Positions 39,237-52,100 of a stretch of DNA of 64,000 bases are shown here, piece by piece. Position numbers and translations under genes: made by a program. This DNA is from Thecaphora thlaspeos. Taxonomy: Eukaryota; Basidiomycota; Ustilaginomycetes; Urocystidales; Glomosporiaceae. The DNA lies in the NCBI GenBank assembly GCA_900291925.1, contig UWYS01000008.1, forward strand, positions 558,001-622,000, given 5' to 3'. How positions within the stretch are numbered: the stretch's first letter is position 1; every line of letters starts with the position of its first letter. Below the pieces are notes generated by a model. The model saw only the letters and a program-made list of their open reading frames with translations, was not told the DNA's origin and ran no database searches.

Positions 39237-41940
39237 ATGCTGTTCGACGTCGCCCACACCGACGATTTGAAGGCGTGGCTCGCAGCCGAGCTGGGTCCGA
39301 TCTGCGATGCCGACCCCGAGGTGCTCTCCGACTACGTCCTCGCCCTGCTGAAACACGACGCCTCCGAGGCCGAGCTCCAGAAGCTGCTGCGCGAGCAACT
39401 CGAAGACTTCCTCACCGCCGAGACCGACAACTTTGTGAACAGCACCTTTGCCGCCCTCGCATCCAAAGCCTACCTGGGCCCATCCGCCGGAGCCGAAGGA
39501 ACTTCCGCCTCGACGGCCACCGCCGTCGTCGAAGCGTCACACGGAGAAGCATCCAGCTCGTCCAGAAAGCGTGGCACTGATGAAGACCCACAACGATCAT
39601 CACTACCGAGGCAGGCGCGAAAGCTCGACGCTGACGCATCCGCCTCGTCGCCCTCCGGGGAGCGGAACGGGCGCGGATCGCAGTCGCGACCCGCCATCTA
39701 CGACGAGCCGCTAGACACCCGAGGCGCTCGACCGCGTGACGTGCGCGAAAGGCCCGCTGCGAGAGGAGGAGGGGGAGAGGCGCCGACTGGTCCGCGCGAA
39801 GGCAGGAACGGAGGACCCCGGAAGCAGATGTGCAGGGACTTCCACAACCTGGGCTACTGCCCCCGCGGCGCCAGCTGCAAGTTTGAGCACTCGCTCAACG
39901 TGATGCCCGGCGGCGCCGGCGGACAGATGCCGATGGGCGGTCCGCAGTTCGGCATGCCGCCGATGATGGGAGGGCCCGGGCCGATGGGACAAATGCGGCC
40001 GCCGCACATGGGGCAAGGCCCAATGATGATGTTCCCCGGCGGACCTGGCTTCGGCATGCCGCCACAGGGCTGGGCGCCCAACATGCAGCACAATGGCGGC
40101 CCCGCCAACGGCCTTCACGGAGGACCCTCGTCGGTCCCAGCGGGAGGCGATGTAGGTCTCGCCGCAAGGCTCGGCGGACAGGCGCCCCAATCGCCACGCG
40201 ACGGCAGCGCAGGAGCGGGCTCGCCGCCGGCAGCAGAGTTCGGAGGCTTCGATCCGTCGGCGCAGCAGCAGCAGACGATGATGGGCGGTAGCATCATCGG
40301 CGCCGCGGGAGGACCTGGAGGGCCCGGAGGACCCGGAGGAGGTCGTGGCGGGTTCGCCCAGCAAGGCCGCGGCAGAGGCGGGCCGCCGGGCCACTTTGCC
40401 TCGAACAGGCGCAGCAACACGACGCTCGTCATCGAAAACGTGCCCGCCGAGCACCTCGATCTGATCAAGGTCAATGAGTACTTTAAAAAGTTTGGCACCA
40501 TCACCAATATCAGCATCGACGTCCCCGGCACCAAGGCGCTCGTCAGCTTTTCGCAGGCGCACGAGGCCAAGGCGGCCCACGAGAGCCCCGACGTCATCTT
40601 TGGCAACCGCTTCGTCAAGGTCTATTTCCAACGGCTGGACGAGCCGCAAGCCGGTGCCGCCGGTGTTGGCGCACAGCCTGGCCAGGCGCAGTCTCGCCCA
40701 CCCTACCAGGCCCCGCTGAAGTCCAACTTTGTCCCGGGCCAGACATCCAACGTCTACCATGCTCGACCCCCGATCGCATCGGTCGGTGGCGGCGGCGGTG
40801 CGGCCTCCGAGGAGAGGAAGAAGCTGTTCGAGGACCAAAAGCAGAAGCAGGCGCAGCTCGATGCGCAGCTGGCCGAGCAAAAGGCGCTCTTGGGCAAGCT
40901 GAGCGCAAAGGACGTCTCGGCAGACGAAAGGAAGGCTTACATGGCGTCGTTCAAGAAGCTTGGCGAGGACATCAAGGTGTCCACCGACGCGGTAAAGGCC
41001 GCCGTCGCGGCACTGGCCGCTGCCCCGGTCGTGTCTACCGGCGGCGGAGCGGGCGGCAAGGATGCGGTCGACGGCCAGCACTGGAGGGAGCAAAGGGAGA
41101 AGCGGGAAAAGGAGCAGCTGGATCGCGAGCTCGAGCTCCACTCCAAGGGCGCCTCGCCCGGTGCGACGACCGATGAGCTGCGCAAGAAGCTCGAGTCGCT
41201 CAAGGCCGAGGCGGCCGCGCTCGGGCTCGACAGCAATGGCGCGTCGACGTCCGCGTTTCCGGCGCGAGGACGCGGACGCGGCGGGGCGTATGCCCCGCGC
41301 GGCACCCGTGGTGGCTATGCGCCGTACGGCCGCGGACGCGGCGGCGCGGTGGTCAACCGCAGCATGAGGCTCGACAACCGCACCACCCGCATCAAGGTGA
41401 CCGACCTTCCCGAAAGCGCCGACCGCGAGAAGGTGCAGCAGCATCTCAAGGTGAGTGGACGGCACTGTCCCGTAACTCTGCTGCGACTGCGCACCCGCGC
41501 TCTTTGAGCGGTCAGCTGACCTCAGCCCCCTTTCCCTTTTTGACGAACGACAGCAATTTGGAGAGGTAGATTCAATCTCAGACGAGGGAGCGGAAGGTCT
41601 AACGGTTGTTTACAAGGCAAGAGCGAGCGGAGAGCAGGTGAGTTCCATCCTTTCCCGGTACAGCAAGCCTGGTCTATGAATGTCATCGCTGATCCTCTCT
41701 CGCCTTCGCCCTGCGACCTATGCTCTCCAGGCGATGCGAACGGGTCAAGAGATCCCCGAAGTAGGCTCGATCAAGATGTCGTGGGTCTCTGCGCCCGCCG
41801 GTGCCTCTTCCCCTGCTCTTGCCCCATCGAGCGATGCCGCCGGCGCTGTTGAAGGCGGCCAGGAAGGTGCCTCCGCTGCCGTCGTCGGAGACGAAGAGTA
41901 CGAGGACGGCGACGACCGCGACTCGAGCTGGAAGCGATAG
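39237..41940 (+). CDS. PWI-like / CCCH zinc finger / RRM protein (RBM26/27 type)
   Basis: Exons 39237-41450, 41554-41637 and 41731-41940 join in phase to 835 residues. The N-terminus (about 1-80) is a helical PWI-like domain. A CCCH zinc finger (MCRDFHNLGYC then KFEH) lies at about 198-219. After a Gly/Met/Pro-rich linker come an RRM (TTLVIENVPAEHLDLIKVNE, about 393-465), a charged coiled-coil stretch (ERKKLFEDQKQKQAQLDAQL), RGG-like repeats and a second RRM-like block (TRIKVTDLPESADREKVQQH). The two introns split that last block. PWI plus CCCH plus RRM is the order in metazoan RBM26/27 and fungal relatives, which act with nuclear RNA surveillance factors. Start chosen at the first ATG of the PWI block; an upstream in-frame extension has leader composition. 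Confidence 0.88.
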
Positions 41941-42374
41941 AGCACTGGCCCGCCGATGCCACGTCATAGACAGACGGTTGCATGCTTTCGTACGGTCCCT
42001 ATCTACTTTTAACACCCCAGGGCCATTCGTTTGTCCCATCCTACGTATCCCCTCTCCTGCCCCGCTGAGCTTACGTTGTTCGTTGCAATGCAGAAAGGAC
42101 CCCATCTCACGAGGCCAAAAACTGCGCCTCGCACTATCCTCTCGCATCCCCGCCCTTGTGTGTCCATGTCGTCCGTGCTGTGTGCGTTTGACGCTTCTCA
42201 GGCTTTCGCCGTCTTCATATCGGGCTCACGACGACGGACGGGGGGGACGCCTCGGGATGATCATGAGTTTTCTGCATTCAAGGCGCGGACCTCAGACTAC
42301 CTATTGTGCGACGACATGGCGACTGCGGTGAGCGGCGCTCTTTTTCCTCTCTCGAGTGATGGATGGGAACGATT
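41941..42374. other. intergenic between converging genes
   Basis: 3' flanks of the CCCH/RRM gene and of COX6. No open frame with a recognisable feature. Confidence 0.55.
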
Positions 42375-43270
42375 TTATGCGCTGTACATCTCTTCCTTGA
42401 GCTGAATGCCTGTTCGAGTCGAAGGGTTTGGGCGATCGTTGACAGAAGAAAGCGAGGAGAGGCGGTATTGTCAGCGAGCGTCCATGCGCAGCCGAAGGAT
42501 CTGGCCCTGCCGATGCAAAGGCAATGCGCTGCGAGACACAGCCTCACCCGTCTTGCCAGTTGACAAGAGAAGGGGGGCTTAGCTACAACCGGGTGCCACG
42601 CTACTTACCAAGCTCCTCCCGGACGCCCTTGAGCGCCTCGACGTACTGCTTGTACTGTCCCTCGTTCTCGACCTTCTGCTTAATACCCTCGAAGACGCGG
42701 ACGGCGGTCGAGTAGTCGTTGACGCGGCGGCTGGCGCGGAGGGCCGACTCGATGACCTCGGGCGAGGGGACAAGGTCGTAGGCAAAGCAGTTGTTGAGGC
42801 CGCGCTGGAGCTCGAAGAGGTCCTCGACGGCGTCAAAGAAGCCGACGTATCGGCTGTTGAATGCCTCAAACGACTCCTCCTCGTGGTGTGCTGCGTAGAA
42901 TCGGACTGAAGATGGCGACGAGGCAGCGGAGGATGAAAGAGTAGTGGTTGGGTCAGCGGGTGATCCGAAAGGAAGATGGCACCGAGGGCCGGCCCCTAGC
43001 GAGAGGGGCACTCTGGCTCCAGCTCCACTTCGAGACCCAGGGGGCTCAGTCTGGCAGAGGGCCGCCTCCACTGACTAGCGCACAGCGTCCTTACCAAGGC
43101 CGTCGAGCCTTGAGCGCAACAGCGTGTCGGTTCTCCACCGTGGCTTTCCAGGCCGCGGCTGGGTCCTACTTACCCTGCTGGGCAGCGGGTGCGACGGCAC
43201 CTCGCATCAGAGCGGACCTGGCGGAAGCGCCGACGGCGGCAGTCCTGATGGCACCGGTAAGGAAAGACAT
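42375..43270 (-). CDS. COX6: cytochrome c oxidase subunit 6 (mammalian COX5A)
   Basis: Three exons, 43270-43174, 42905-42609 and 42409-42375, give 142 residues. The first exon encodes an Arg/Ala-rich mitochondrial presequence starting MSFLTGAIRTAAVGAS. The second encodes the subunit core: EEESFEAFNSRYVGFFDAVE, the LNNCFAYDLVPSPEVIESAL block and YKQYVEALKGVREEL. A short last exon supplies GIQLKEEMYSA, the expected C-terminus; without it the frame would end at a donor site (GGTAAGTAG). The protein is a matrix-side subunit of respiratory complex IV. Introns are 268 and 199 bp. Confidence 0.95.
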
Positions 43271-43839
43271 GGCTGGGCGTAGGTGCGTGTGTGTGACGGA
43301 AGAGGGGGCGGAGGCGGAGGCGGAGGCGAAGGGGATGGGTGCGGATGGTGACGCTGAGATGTGTGACGATGGTGACGGGATGGAGCCTGTTTTCCGGCTA
43401 ACGAGGGCGTTGGGCGCTGGAATTTTGCGATGTGATATCACTGGGCCGGTTACGACGGCGGGCCCGCCTCTTCGAGGTAAAGCTAGAGCGAGAGTTTCGC
43501 TTCCGGATCTCCCGCTCGCTCACCCACCTTCCACGGCCTGGCCTGGCCGATGACAAATTGATCGCCTGGCTCGCTCCGGGGCGGGGCGGGGCTGGCTCGA
43601 ATTTCCGGCTGGTCCCGGCCTGGCTAGCTTGCTCTCGGTCATGCCGTGCGAGTCAGCGGTCGGGGGGTCTCCACATGGGCCCAGCCAGGGTTCGGGTATG
43701 GAGGCCTCCCAGCGGCCTCCTCGCAGCCCCACCCACCACTTCTTCTCTTTCTCTGCTCAATCCGCCCGCTACTCCTCTCTGTACCCGCTTTTCCTTCCGA
43801 CACAGCGATGCGCAAGCATCAGAAGCACCAGCAGCAGCC
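43271..43839. other. divergent promoter region, COX6 and Irc20-like gene
   Basis: Non-coding 0.57 kb between divergent genes. A GGAGGC run lies near 43311-43327. No supported gene. Confidence 0.55.
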
Positions 43840-46800
43840 ATGAGCGCAGCTACGACCCCGAGGAGCGAGCCCAACGCTTCCATATGGCCCGTCCAGCTCC
43901 GCGACCCCAAGCCTCGTTCCCCAGAGCCCGGCAAGCAGCTCGACGTCGTCAACCTGGACCGCCTCGACTTCGAGGACGTCTCGTTCTTCTTCGACTTCCA
44001 GCGCATATAAAAGCTCGCTCTCACAAGCGAGAATGTTTCCATCATGAAAGACGGACAAGGAAACGGCGACGAAGATGTCACGTATTCGCACAGCCGGGTT
44101 CAGGATAGGGGAAAAGGGACCCTGAAGCGTGGAGCGACAGGTGGGCCGGAAGATAGACCCAGGCCGTCCAAGACCATCAAGCTAGAAGATTCATCTGCGC
44201 AGATGGAATTTTCCGCAGCTGCGGCGATTCCGACAACGTTGCTCATCGACACCGCCTGCATCTTCAGGATCGAAGCGAGGTCCCCACACGACCGAGACCG
44301 CATCGCCACCCTCCAGCAGCTGCTTCGTTTCGGCGAGCGATCGGATATCAACCTCGGTGAAATTGCTCTCACCACAGAGGAAGGCATACAGCAGGCGGAG
44401 GACAGCATCATCGGAAGCGTCGCGACGCTGCGGGACAAGGGGGCCGCCACCGTGCTCGCCGTTCTGCCCCTGCTGGACACGGACGGCTTCGACCCTGGCA
44501 TGCGTCCGGATCAGTTCACCAATGCTGGCTGGATTGCGATGGTCGACCGGTTGCGTAGCTTTGGTGAGGTGACTCTGGACGCGAGCCTCCACCTCGTCCA
44601 GCCGCCAGCGGGACTGCGGCTCGACCGAGTCGACTCCGCGAGCCTCTTTGTCAAGCTCTGCATAAAAGTCCTCGTCCCTTTGAGCCAGGGCACAGAAGAG
44701 GAGCGGCATTCGATGCGCCCCACGCTCATCGAGGATATGGCCGAAGTCTTCCGTTTTTCCGGTAACCGCTTCAGCAGCGAAAGCGGTGAGACGGATCGCA
44801 GGAAGACAATCGACGCTCGATTCATCATGGACAACCTGCGCTCTGCTGAACTCGAAGCGAGCGACCACATCCAACCCCTGGACCTCAATCCGACCCTGCT
44901 GCCGTTCCAGCGACGATCGACCGCGTTCATCCTGGGCAGAGAGGGCAAGACGATCGACGGACAGGGCAGCGTCGGTGACAGCGGCGACATTATGGCTCGC
45001 AGGGGCAAGGCGGAGGTCGGCCTCTGGTGGACCAAAGTCGACGACGGCCTCTACTACCACTTTCTCGGGGCCCGCTTCGTCGAGCAGGCCGAACTGACCC
45101 TCGCCAGCAACCTTCGTGGCGCCATCCTAGCAGAGGAGATGGGCCTCGGTAAGACCGTCGAGGTGATCGCGCTAATCCTTCTCAATCCGAGACCGGGCAC
45201 GTTGTCGGAGCCTAGCTGGTTCGACGCCAACAACGACATCGAGGTCCACCCGACCAAAACGACGCTCATCATCGCGCCAGAAACGCTCCGCCAGCAGTGG
45301 ATCGACGAACTTGCCCGCCATGCGCCGGACCTTGAGGTCTACTCGTACTCGACACGTCAGCGCGCGGAGAGCGACTGCCCCAAGGGCAAGACATGGACCC
45401 AGTGGGCCGCGACGTTCGACGTCGTAATTACATCATACCGTAACTTGGCGTCCGAGCTCCGCACGGTGCAGAAGGAACGGCGGCGGTCGCGACGCCAGCC
45501 AAGAAAGTTCGAGCGGCCGCGCAGTCCGCTGATCCGACTGCACTTCCACCGCGTGATCATGGACGAGGTCCAGATGGTCGGCGGCAATGCTGCCGAGACC
45601 GCAGCGATGCTCCATCGAGGCAGCTCGCTCGCCGTCTCCGGAACACCCTTCGAGAAGCTTGACGACATCAGGTCCTGCTTCCGTTTCCTCCGCATGCCGT
45701 GCTGCGCCGACCTAACCTCAGTCAACACGTGGGAGAAGATTCTTTCGCCGAAGCTCGCCCCCGCCCTCACCTCGGTGCTGCAGACGATCGCGACGCGCAA
45801 CATCAAGGCCGAGGTGTCGCACGAGATGAGCCTGCCGCTGCAGACGCGCAGCGTCATCCCGATTGATTTCACCGCCATCGAAGCGGCCTTCTACGCCGAT
45901 GTCTGGCGAGACGCTCTCGAAGCGATCGGAATTGACGCCAACGGCAGGCCTCACGCGTCGGGCTGGGAGCTTGACGTTACCACCGTCAGCCGGCGCCTCC
46001 TCATGCTCCGACAGGCGTGCACCCATCCACAGGTCGCCGTTCACGGACGAGGGTCGGTCGTGGGTTCCCAGGATTTGCGGAGCATCGACGAGGTGCTCGA
46101 GCTGATGGTCGACAGCACTAAGGCCGAGCTCCAGTCGGCTCGCGGCGCCAGCTTCGACAGGAGGATCACCAAGGCGATCCTCACGCTTCACTACCGCGAC
46201 GAAGCCAAGCACCGCATCGTCGAGGCGCAGATGATTGACCTTGCAAAGGAGCTGCAAGATGAGGTGGCCGACCTGGAGGACGATATAAAGGCCGCTCGCG
46301 CGCGTGGACCGCTCTACTGCTTCAGCGACCACGAACTGCAGCTGGAGCACAAGGAGGACAGTCGACGCAACGATCGCGGCCAATCCCACGACAGCGACGA
46401 CCTGGCCGACACGCACAGATCGACGGCGAGCAAGAACAGTTCGGAAGAGTGGCAGAAGCTCTACTCCAATCCGTCGTACCAAGAAAGGCGGAGGCATCGG
46501 GCGACCAACACTGTCCGCATCAAACAGGTCCTTCGTCTGACGCATCTCAGGCTGCATCGTGTCCTCCAGTTCTCGGGTAACCTCTACTACCAGATGGGTG
46601 AGTTCATGGGCGAGCGCTGCGATGCGTCGGAGACCGCGGCCGCTGATCAGCAGACAGAAAGGCTCGCCCTCAAACGTGAGCGCGACACGTCGGACGTCGA
46701 GGTGGATACGTACGACGTCAAAGACGAGGTGGACGAGCCGATGAAGAGTAACGGCGATTGGGACCCAGCGAAGCCAGGACTCGATGCGGCAGAAGCACTC

Positions 46801-48979
46801 ACATTGCGGCAGCGGCTGAAGCAAAGGGAGAACGCGGCCTATCTCGCGGCCGAGCAGCTGCGCCAGCACCTCTTAACCGAGCACCGGATCGCCGTCGAGC
46901 AAGCGGTCCGAAGACTCGACATGACCAGGTTGGACGCCAAGCAGGCGTTCCTGTGCGGCGCCGAGACCATCTTCAACGAAGGCGGAGGCATTTACAGCCA
47001 CGATGCCTACGAGGGATTTGCCGAGGCCTGCCGACTGCTCGATCGACACGTCGAGGTCCTCTTCCAATGGCGCGAAAGCATCATCGAGCGCCTCAAGCGC
47101 CCCGTCAATCGCGACATCAATCTTGAGCGCGACGACGACGATCAGTATCAGGAGAACCTCGAAACGCAAGCCGAGACGGAGGTCCTGCTTGAGATGTACC
47201 GACCACTTATCGCCGAGAGAGATGTCATCCTCGGTGGCGGCGTTGCGGTGGGTGCTACGGCCAAGCCCCAGCTCTACGCCGAGCTCGAGGCGGTGCTCAG
47301 GAGCGTTTGGCGCCAGCAACTTATGGCTCGGCGCGGCGGCTCCAACGGCATCGAGGACGACGACGAGGCGATGAGCGAAGCGGTGCGAGTCCAAAAGCAG
47401 CAGCTCGAGATGTTCAAAAGGCTCGACAGGAAGAAGAAGAACGCCTCGCTGCCGCATCCATCACGCTCCTTCAGCGCCATACGCAGCCAGCTGAAGGAAG
47501 TTATCGACGGCGACGCTTCCCGCATCGAGGTGGAGCTCGTCAGGCGAACGATGGCCGAGAGCCAGAGGATAACGACCGAGCAGAACCAGCTACTTGCCAA
47601 GGTCAAGACCGAGGTGCAGACGATGCTGGTGCCGCTGTTCAACGCGCGCTCGACCTATTTCAAGGAAATGTAGGTGCTCTCGGACTCGGTCAGCGATCCC
47701 ACCTTTGCCGATCTCGATGTCTCGATCCGTGCGGTCGCGCACGAGGAGGCAACGCTGCGCGCCAGGGCCGAAGGGATTGGCAGCCGTCTGCGCTATTTGA
47801 ACCACCTAGGCAGAGTACAGAGCGTCGAGGCCGCTGACGACGAGGCGCGACGATGCTACATCTGCACCGAGATGATCTTGACCGGCGTACTCACCAGCTG
47901 CGGACATCTGTGCTGCCAGCGCTGCTTCAACGAATGGCAGGGTCAAGGCCACCGCTCGTGCCCAACGTGCAAGGCGCGTGTGCTGCCCGACGAGGTCCAT
48001 CGCATCATCTACACCAAGGCCAGAAACGATAGCACCGCCACCACCACCAAAGCGATCGGCCAGGTCAATCCGGGCGCCGACGGACTCGCCTCTGCACCGG
48101 CGCCAACGGGAGTACCGCCTGATTCCGCCCTCGTACCGCCACCAGCTCGACCAGAGCAGCGTCCAGGGCCGCTATGGCTCCAAGATCGACTTTGTCGCCA
48201 AGCACATCCAGCACCTCTACACCACCAAGGGCGAAAAGTCGATCGTCTTTTCCTCGTTTGTGCGCGGGCTGGACGTCATCTCGCAGTCGCTCAAGGCCAA
48301 CGGTCTCCGCTTGATCCACCTCACGAACCGTGGCGGCGGCAAGACGTCGAGCATGGCGGCATCGCAATTCAAGGAGCCCGAGATTGCGGCGATGCTCCTG
48401 CACTCCGAGGCGCAGTCGTCGGGCCTCAACCTGATCTCGGCGTCGCACATCCACATCCTGGAGCCGTTCCTCGATCGCAGTCGCGAGCTCCAGGCGATCG
48501 GCAGGGTGCACAGGATTGGCCAGATAAAGGAGACGTACGTCTGGGTCTATAAGGTCAACGAGACGGTCGAGGAGAGGATCTTGGACGCGGCGACCAATCG
48601 CGGTAAGTCGCTGTACCTCACCTCGTCGTCGCTGTCAGCGAGGCTGCCGAACGGCCCGGCTGCCACGATCGAGTTCAGGATTGAAAGGGGCAACGGTAAG
48701 GGCAAAGAGGCGAGCCTGAGAGGCGATACCGCCAGGAGCAGGGAGGAAGTGGTCGAGGCGTTTTCGGATAAGCTGGCGGCTAGACTGCGAGGAGAGACGC
48801 CGGCGAACGGCAATGCATATCGCCTGGGCGGAGCCGACGGCATCGCCAGCGGAAGCAACAGCGGCGCAACGCCGGCCTCGACAGAGGACCAGGCGGTACA
48901 GGAGCAACAACGAGCTCTGCGCCTCGAAGCCATCACACGTCGCCTCGAGGGAGGCTCGTCATTTTCGCTATCCTCCTGA
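43840..48979 (+). pseudogene. IRC20: Irc20-like SNF2 ATPase / RING E3 gene with internal stops and a frameshift
   Basis: Reconstructable product of about 1700 residues, near the length of yeast Irc20 (about 1550). The order is: N-terminal region, SNF2 N-lobe with Walker A (AEEMGLGKTVE, near 45133-45165) and Walker B (MDEVQMV, near 45559-45580), a helical insert, a C3HC4 RING (CYICTE... SCGHLCCQRC... CPTC, 47854-47970), then the helicase C-lobe (EKSIVFSSFVRGLD; QAIGRVHRIGQ). Breaks: TAA at 44008-44010 after FFFDFQRI; TAG at 47671-47673 inside YFKEM-VLSDSV, directly before the RING region; and a +1 frame change between about 48050 and 48110 where no intron fits. A protein from 44044 to the TAG would keep the ATPase N-lobe but lose RING and C-lobe. 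Irc20/SHPRH proteins are chromatin-linked ubiquitin ligases affecting recombination. Confidence 0.72.
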
Positions 48980-49148
48980 TCTTCCCGGACGCCCACATTC
49001 ACGCCGGCGCAGATACGATGCAGCTTTGAGCCGCCACACCTTGTCATCGTCAGGCGGGGGGCCCCCACGATTTCCATGCATATTTGTACCATACAAGCTC
49101 AACTTCGTCTCGAAAGCGGCCATGTCCTTGCCCCCCCCACCATGCAGC

Positions 49149-52100
49149 TCACCACCTCGGACCGACCGCCGCGGTTGGTGCGACGACCACGCTCGCCCAA
49201 TCCGGACCGCTCCATTTCCGCTCCTCTCTCAGACACCTCAAGACCGTCTCCTTTCTCTCGCGTATATACTCGAGCTGAGCGGCAAAGTGCCTCTTTACGT
49301 TTTCGAGACCGCCCTGAGTCCCCGATCCGTCTTTGGAGGGTAGGCTTGGTGGTAGCTCCAAAAAGCCACCGGCGCCCGTGCTGAGGATCGAGTGGTGGGA
49401 GGGTGGGGCCTCGTCGAGAGACGTCGGCGAGACGGAGAGCGAGTCGAGGCCGTTTGAAATGAGTTCAACGAGCGAGTTGATGTACTTGGGTGCGACGGCT
49501 TCGATCTGTTGCTCGAACTGAGGACATGGCGAGGAGGCGAAGGGGTTGAGGACGGGTTAGAACCAGAGGCTCTCAACGTCGGCGTGGGATGCAGGACGGT
49601 CACTCACGTAGTAGAGATACTGGTCGAGCGCCGAGCAGAAAATTTCGACGGTACTCCTCTCGTCGATGCAGCTGTTGGCGATCCGAAGCGACTTTTGCAG
49701 GCACTCGAGGACGCGCTTGCCGTCTCGGAGCAGCGGCTATGGGTAGAGATCAGCGACGAGAGATAAGAGATCAGTGCGCATCCCTGTTTGAACTCCTGCC
49801 GATCGGCCGACCGCCGCCTCGTAACTCACCTTGTCTTTGACGGCTGGCCTGCCCACCGCCTCCGTCTGCCACCAGAGATGGCTGGCCATCATGACCGCAG
49901 CCGCCTGGTGCGGCTTCTTGAGCAGCTTGGCCCCGTGCAGCGCGGCCTTGGTGATGAGGGTATCGTAATTATCCGTTCCAAACACCCTCGCCGTCTGCAA
50001 CGTCGAGATGATCAGCCCGATCGCTTGCAGCTGTGCGCGGCTCTCGCTGATCGACTCTTCGTAGATGGTGAAGCTCTGCACGTAGAACTCGTACGAAAGC
50101 TCCTCGAACCCACTCTCGTCAGCCGACTGGGCGGCGAGCAGGAAGAGGCGCAGGCAGACCTCTGACGACTCGACCTTGTTGTAGAGGATCGAGATGACCT
50201 GGTGCGTAAACTTGTAGAGCGTGAGCATCTTGGCCTCCCAGTCCTTTTCGCGCTTCTCGCGCAGCTTGTACCGCCGTGCCAGCTTCAGCGCCGAGACGAT
50301 CAGCGGCGGCAGCGTGAACTTCATCCGGTCACCGCCCTCGACAAAGTGCTTGCGCGCCATCTGGAGCAGGCTGAAGTGCGTCTCGAGGTCGTCCGAGCGG
50401 AAGAGGTGGACCATGCGCGCCATCCAGCCCTGCTCCTCGGCCATCTCCTCGAGATCGTACTGGAGCATGTGGTGTCGGCCCATACCGCCGCGGTGACCTC
50501 CTCCGCCGCCACCACCATACATGCCGTGGGTCATGCGAGGGTCGTGCGGGTGGTGCCCGCCGTGAGGGTGGTGGCCGTACGCCCCGACTCCGCCCCCGTA
50601 GCTGGCCCCTCCACCGGGCCCGCCGCTCCCGCCGTAGCCCATCTGCATACCACAGTGCGACATACCGCCCATCGCGGCGTCCTTCTGATCGCGCACGAGC
50701 GGGCTGCAGAGGTCAAGCACGCCACTGACGTCCTCGGGCGTCGCCATCACCGTCTCGTTCTTGAGCACCGACATCGCCACCGCGTGGGCGATCGACTTGC
50801 GCGTCGAGTACGGCTGCACCGACAGCAGGGCCTGGTACGACGGAAGCGCCAGCAGTGTCAGTACTGTCAGGTACGAGTTGATCGGCGACAGCAGCAGCGA
50901 GTTGAGATTCGACGTCGTCGCGGCGCTGTGCAGGTCCGGGCTCTGCTCGAACTCGAGCACCTTTTCGCGCGCGAACGCTAGCACCTGGTCGACGAAGTCG
51001 AGCTTATCCGGGTAGCAGCTTAGCGAGAGGTTCGCCAGCGACACGAGCAGCGCCGTGATATCCTGCACCGAGAGGTCCGGTCGCGCCCTGATCAGCTGGA
51101 CAATCTGCTCCCAGAAGACCTCGAACAGGCGCACGTCCTCGGGGATGCCTCGAAACTTGCCGAGCGGTTTCAACGGCGCTGCAGCAGCGGGCGCGGTAGC
51201 TGCAGCAGCACCGTTGGCAGGGTGACCGTTGGCGTCGCCGTTCGACTTGGCCTCGGTGGCAGCCGCTGTAGCCGCCGCAGCTGCGGGCTCGAGGCTGGTA
51301 GAGGGGAAGGCGTCCGAACGCATCTCCTGCCTAGCCTTTGCACTGTCGGCCTCCGATGCGGCGTCGGTGCTCTGCAAAGGCCGCGTGCTCGAGGCTTCGG
51401 TGTCGCCGCCGTCGACGCTGCTGCCCCACTCTCCGCCGGATGACGAGGCGCCGCCAGCGGCACTTCCCCAGGCGTCATCGTCCAAGCCCTCTGGCACGCC
51501 GGCGAACGTCGGCTCCGCCGAGCTGTGGGTCGCGATATTGGGCGCGGCGGCCGAGTCGCGGTCGGCCGACGACATCCCGAAGCCGGCAGACTCGGCGGGC
51601 GGCGGAGGCATCGCGAGGGCGGCAACGCTATGGCCCGCCGGGGGCGAGGCAGGCTCGGCGATGTCGGCCTTCTTGTCCTTGGGATCGCCTTGCGCCGACA
51701 CCTCGTCCCACACTGATCCGGGTCCGGCCGACTGGCCCGTCATTCGCATCTGCCTCGTCTTTTCGGCGAGTCGCCTGCTGGCCTCCTCCTCCTGCCGCTT
51801 GATCTCTTCCGGGCTGTCATTCTCGGCCTCGCGCGCGGCGTAGGCGGCGAGCCGGTCGATGAGCGCGATGACGATCTGCTTGATGTTGACCTTGGGATGG
51901 AGGGCGGCGCAGGCCGACAAGAAGGGCCCGAGCGTGCGAAGGTGGAAGTCGTCCGGGAAGACCTGGATCACCACCTCCATCAGGTACTCCTGAGCGATGA
52001 CATCCTTGCAATTGACGACCTGCTCGAGGATGCTAGGAAGGATGGTGCGCTGGTACATATCGAGGTCAACGCCCTCGAGCTGGCTCAGGCGGACGAGGTT

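Noticed and set aside
39711..41465. 584-codon open frame antisense to the CCCH/RRM gene
   Set aside because: Arg/Leu-rich shadow; the sense strand carries clear CCCH and RRM motifs.
42906..43071. Extended upstream frame of the COX6 second exon
   Set aside because: It reads through an intron; the presequence exon at 43270-43174 joins in phase and gives a normal Cox6.
45718..46869. 383-codon minus-strand frame inside the Irc20-like gene
   Set aside because: Shadow of the SNF2 coding region.
48112..48145. 34-bp GT-AG segment that would fix the Irc20-like frameshift
   Set aside because: Too short for a fungal spliceosomal intron, and it removes conserved-looking residues.
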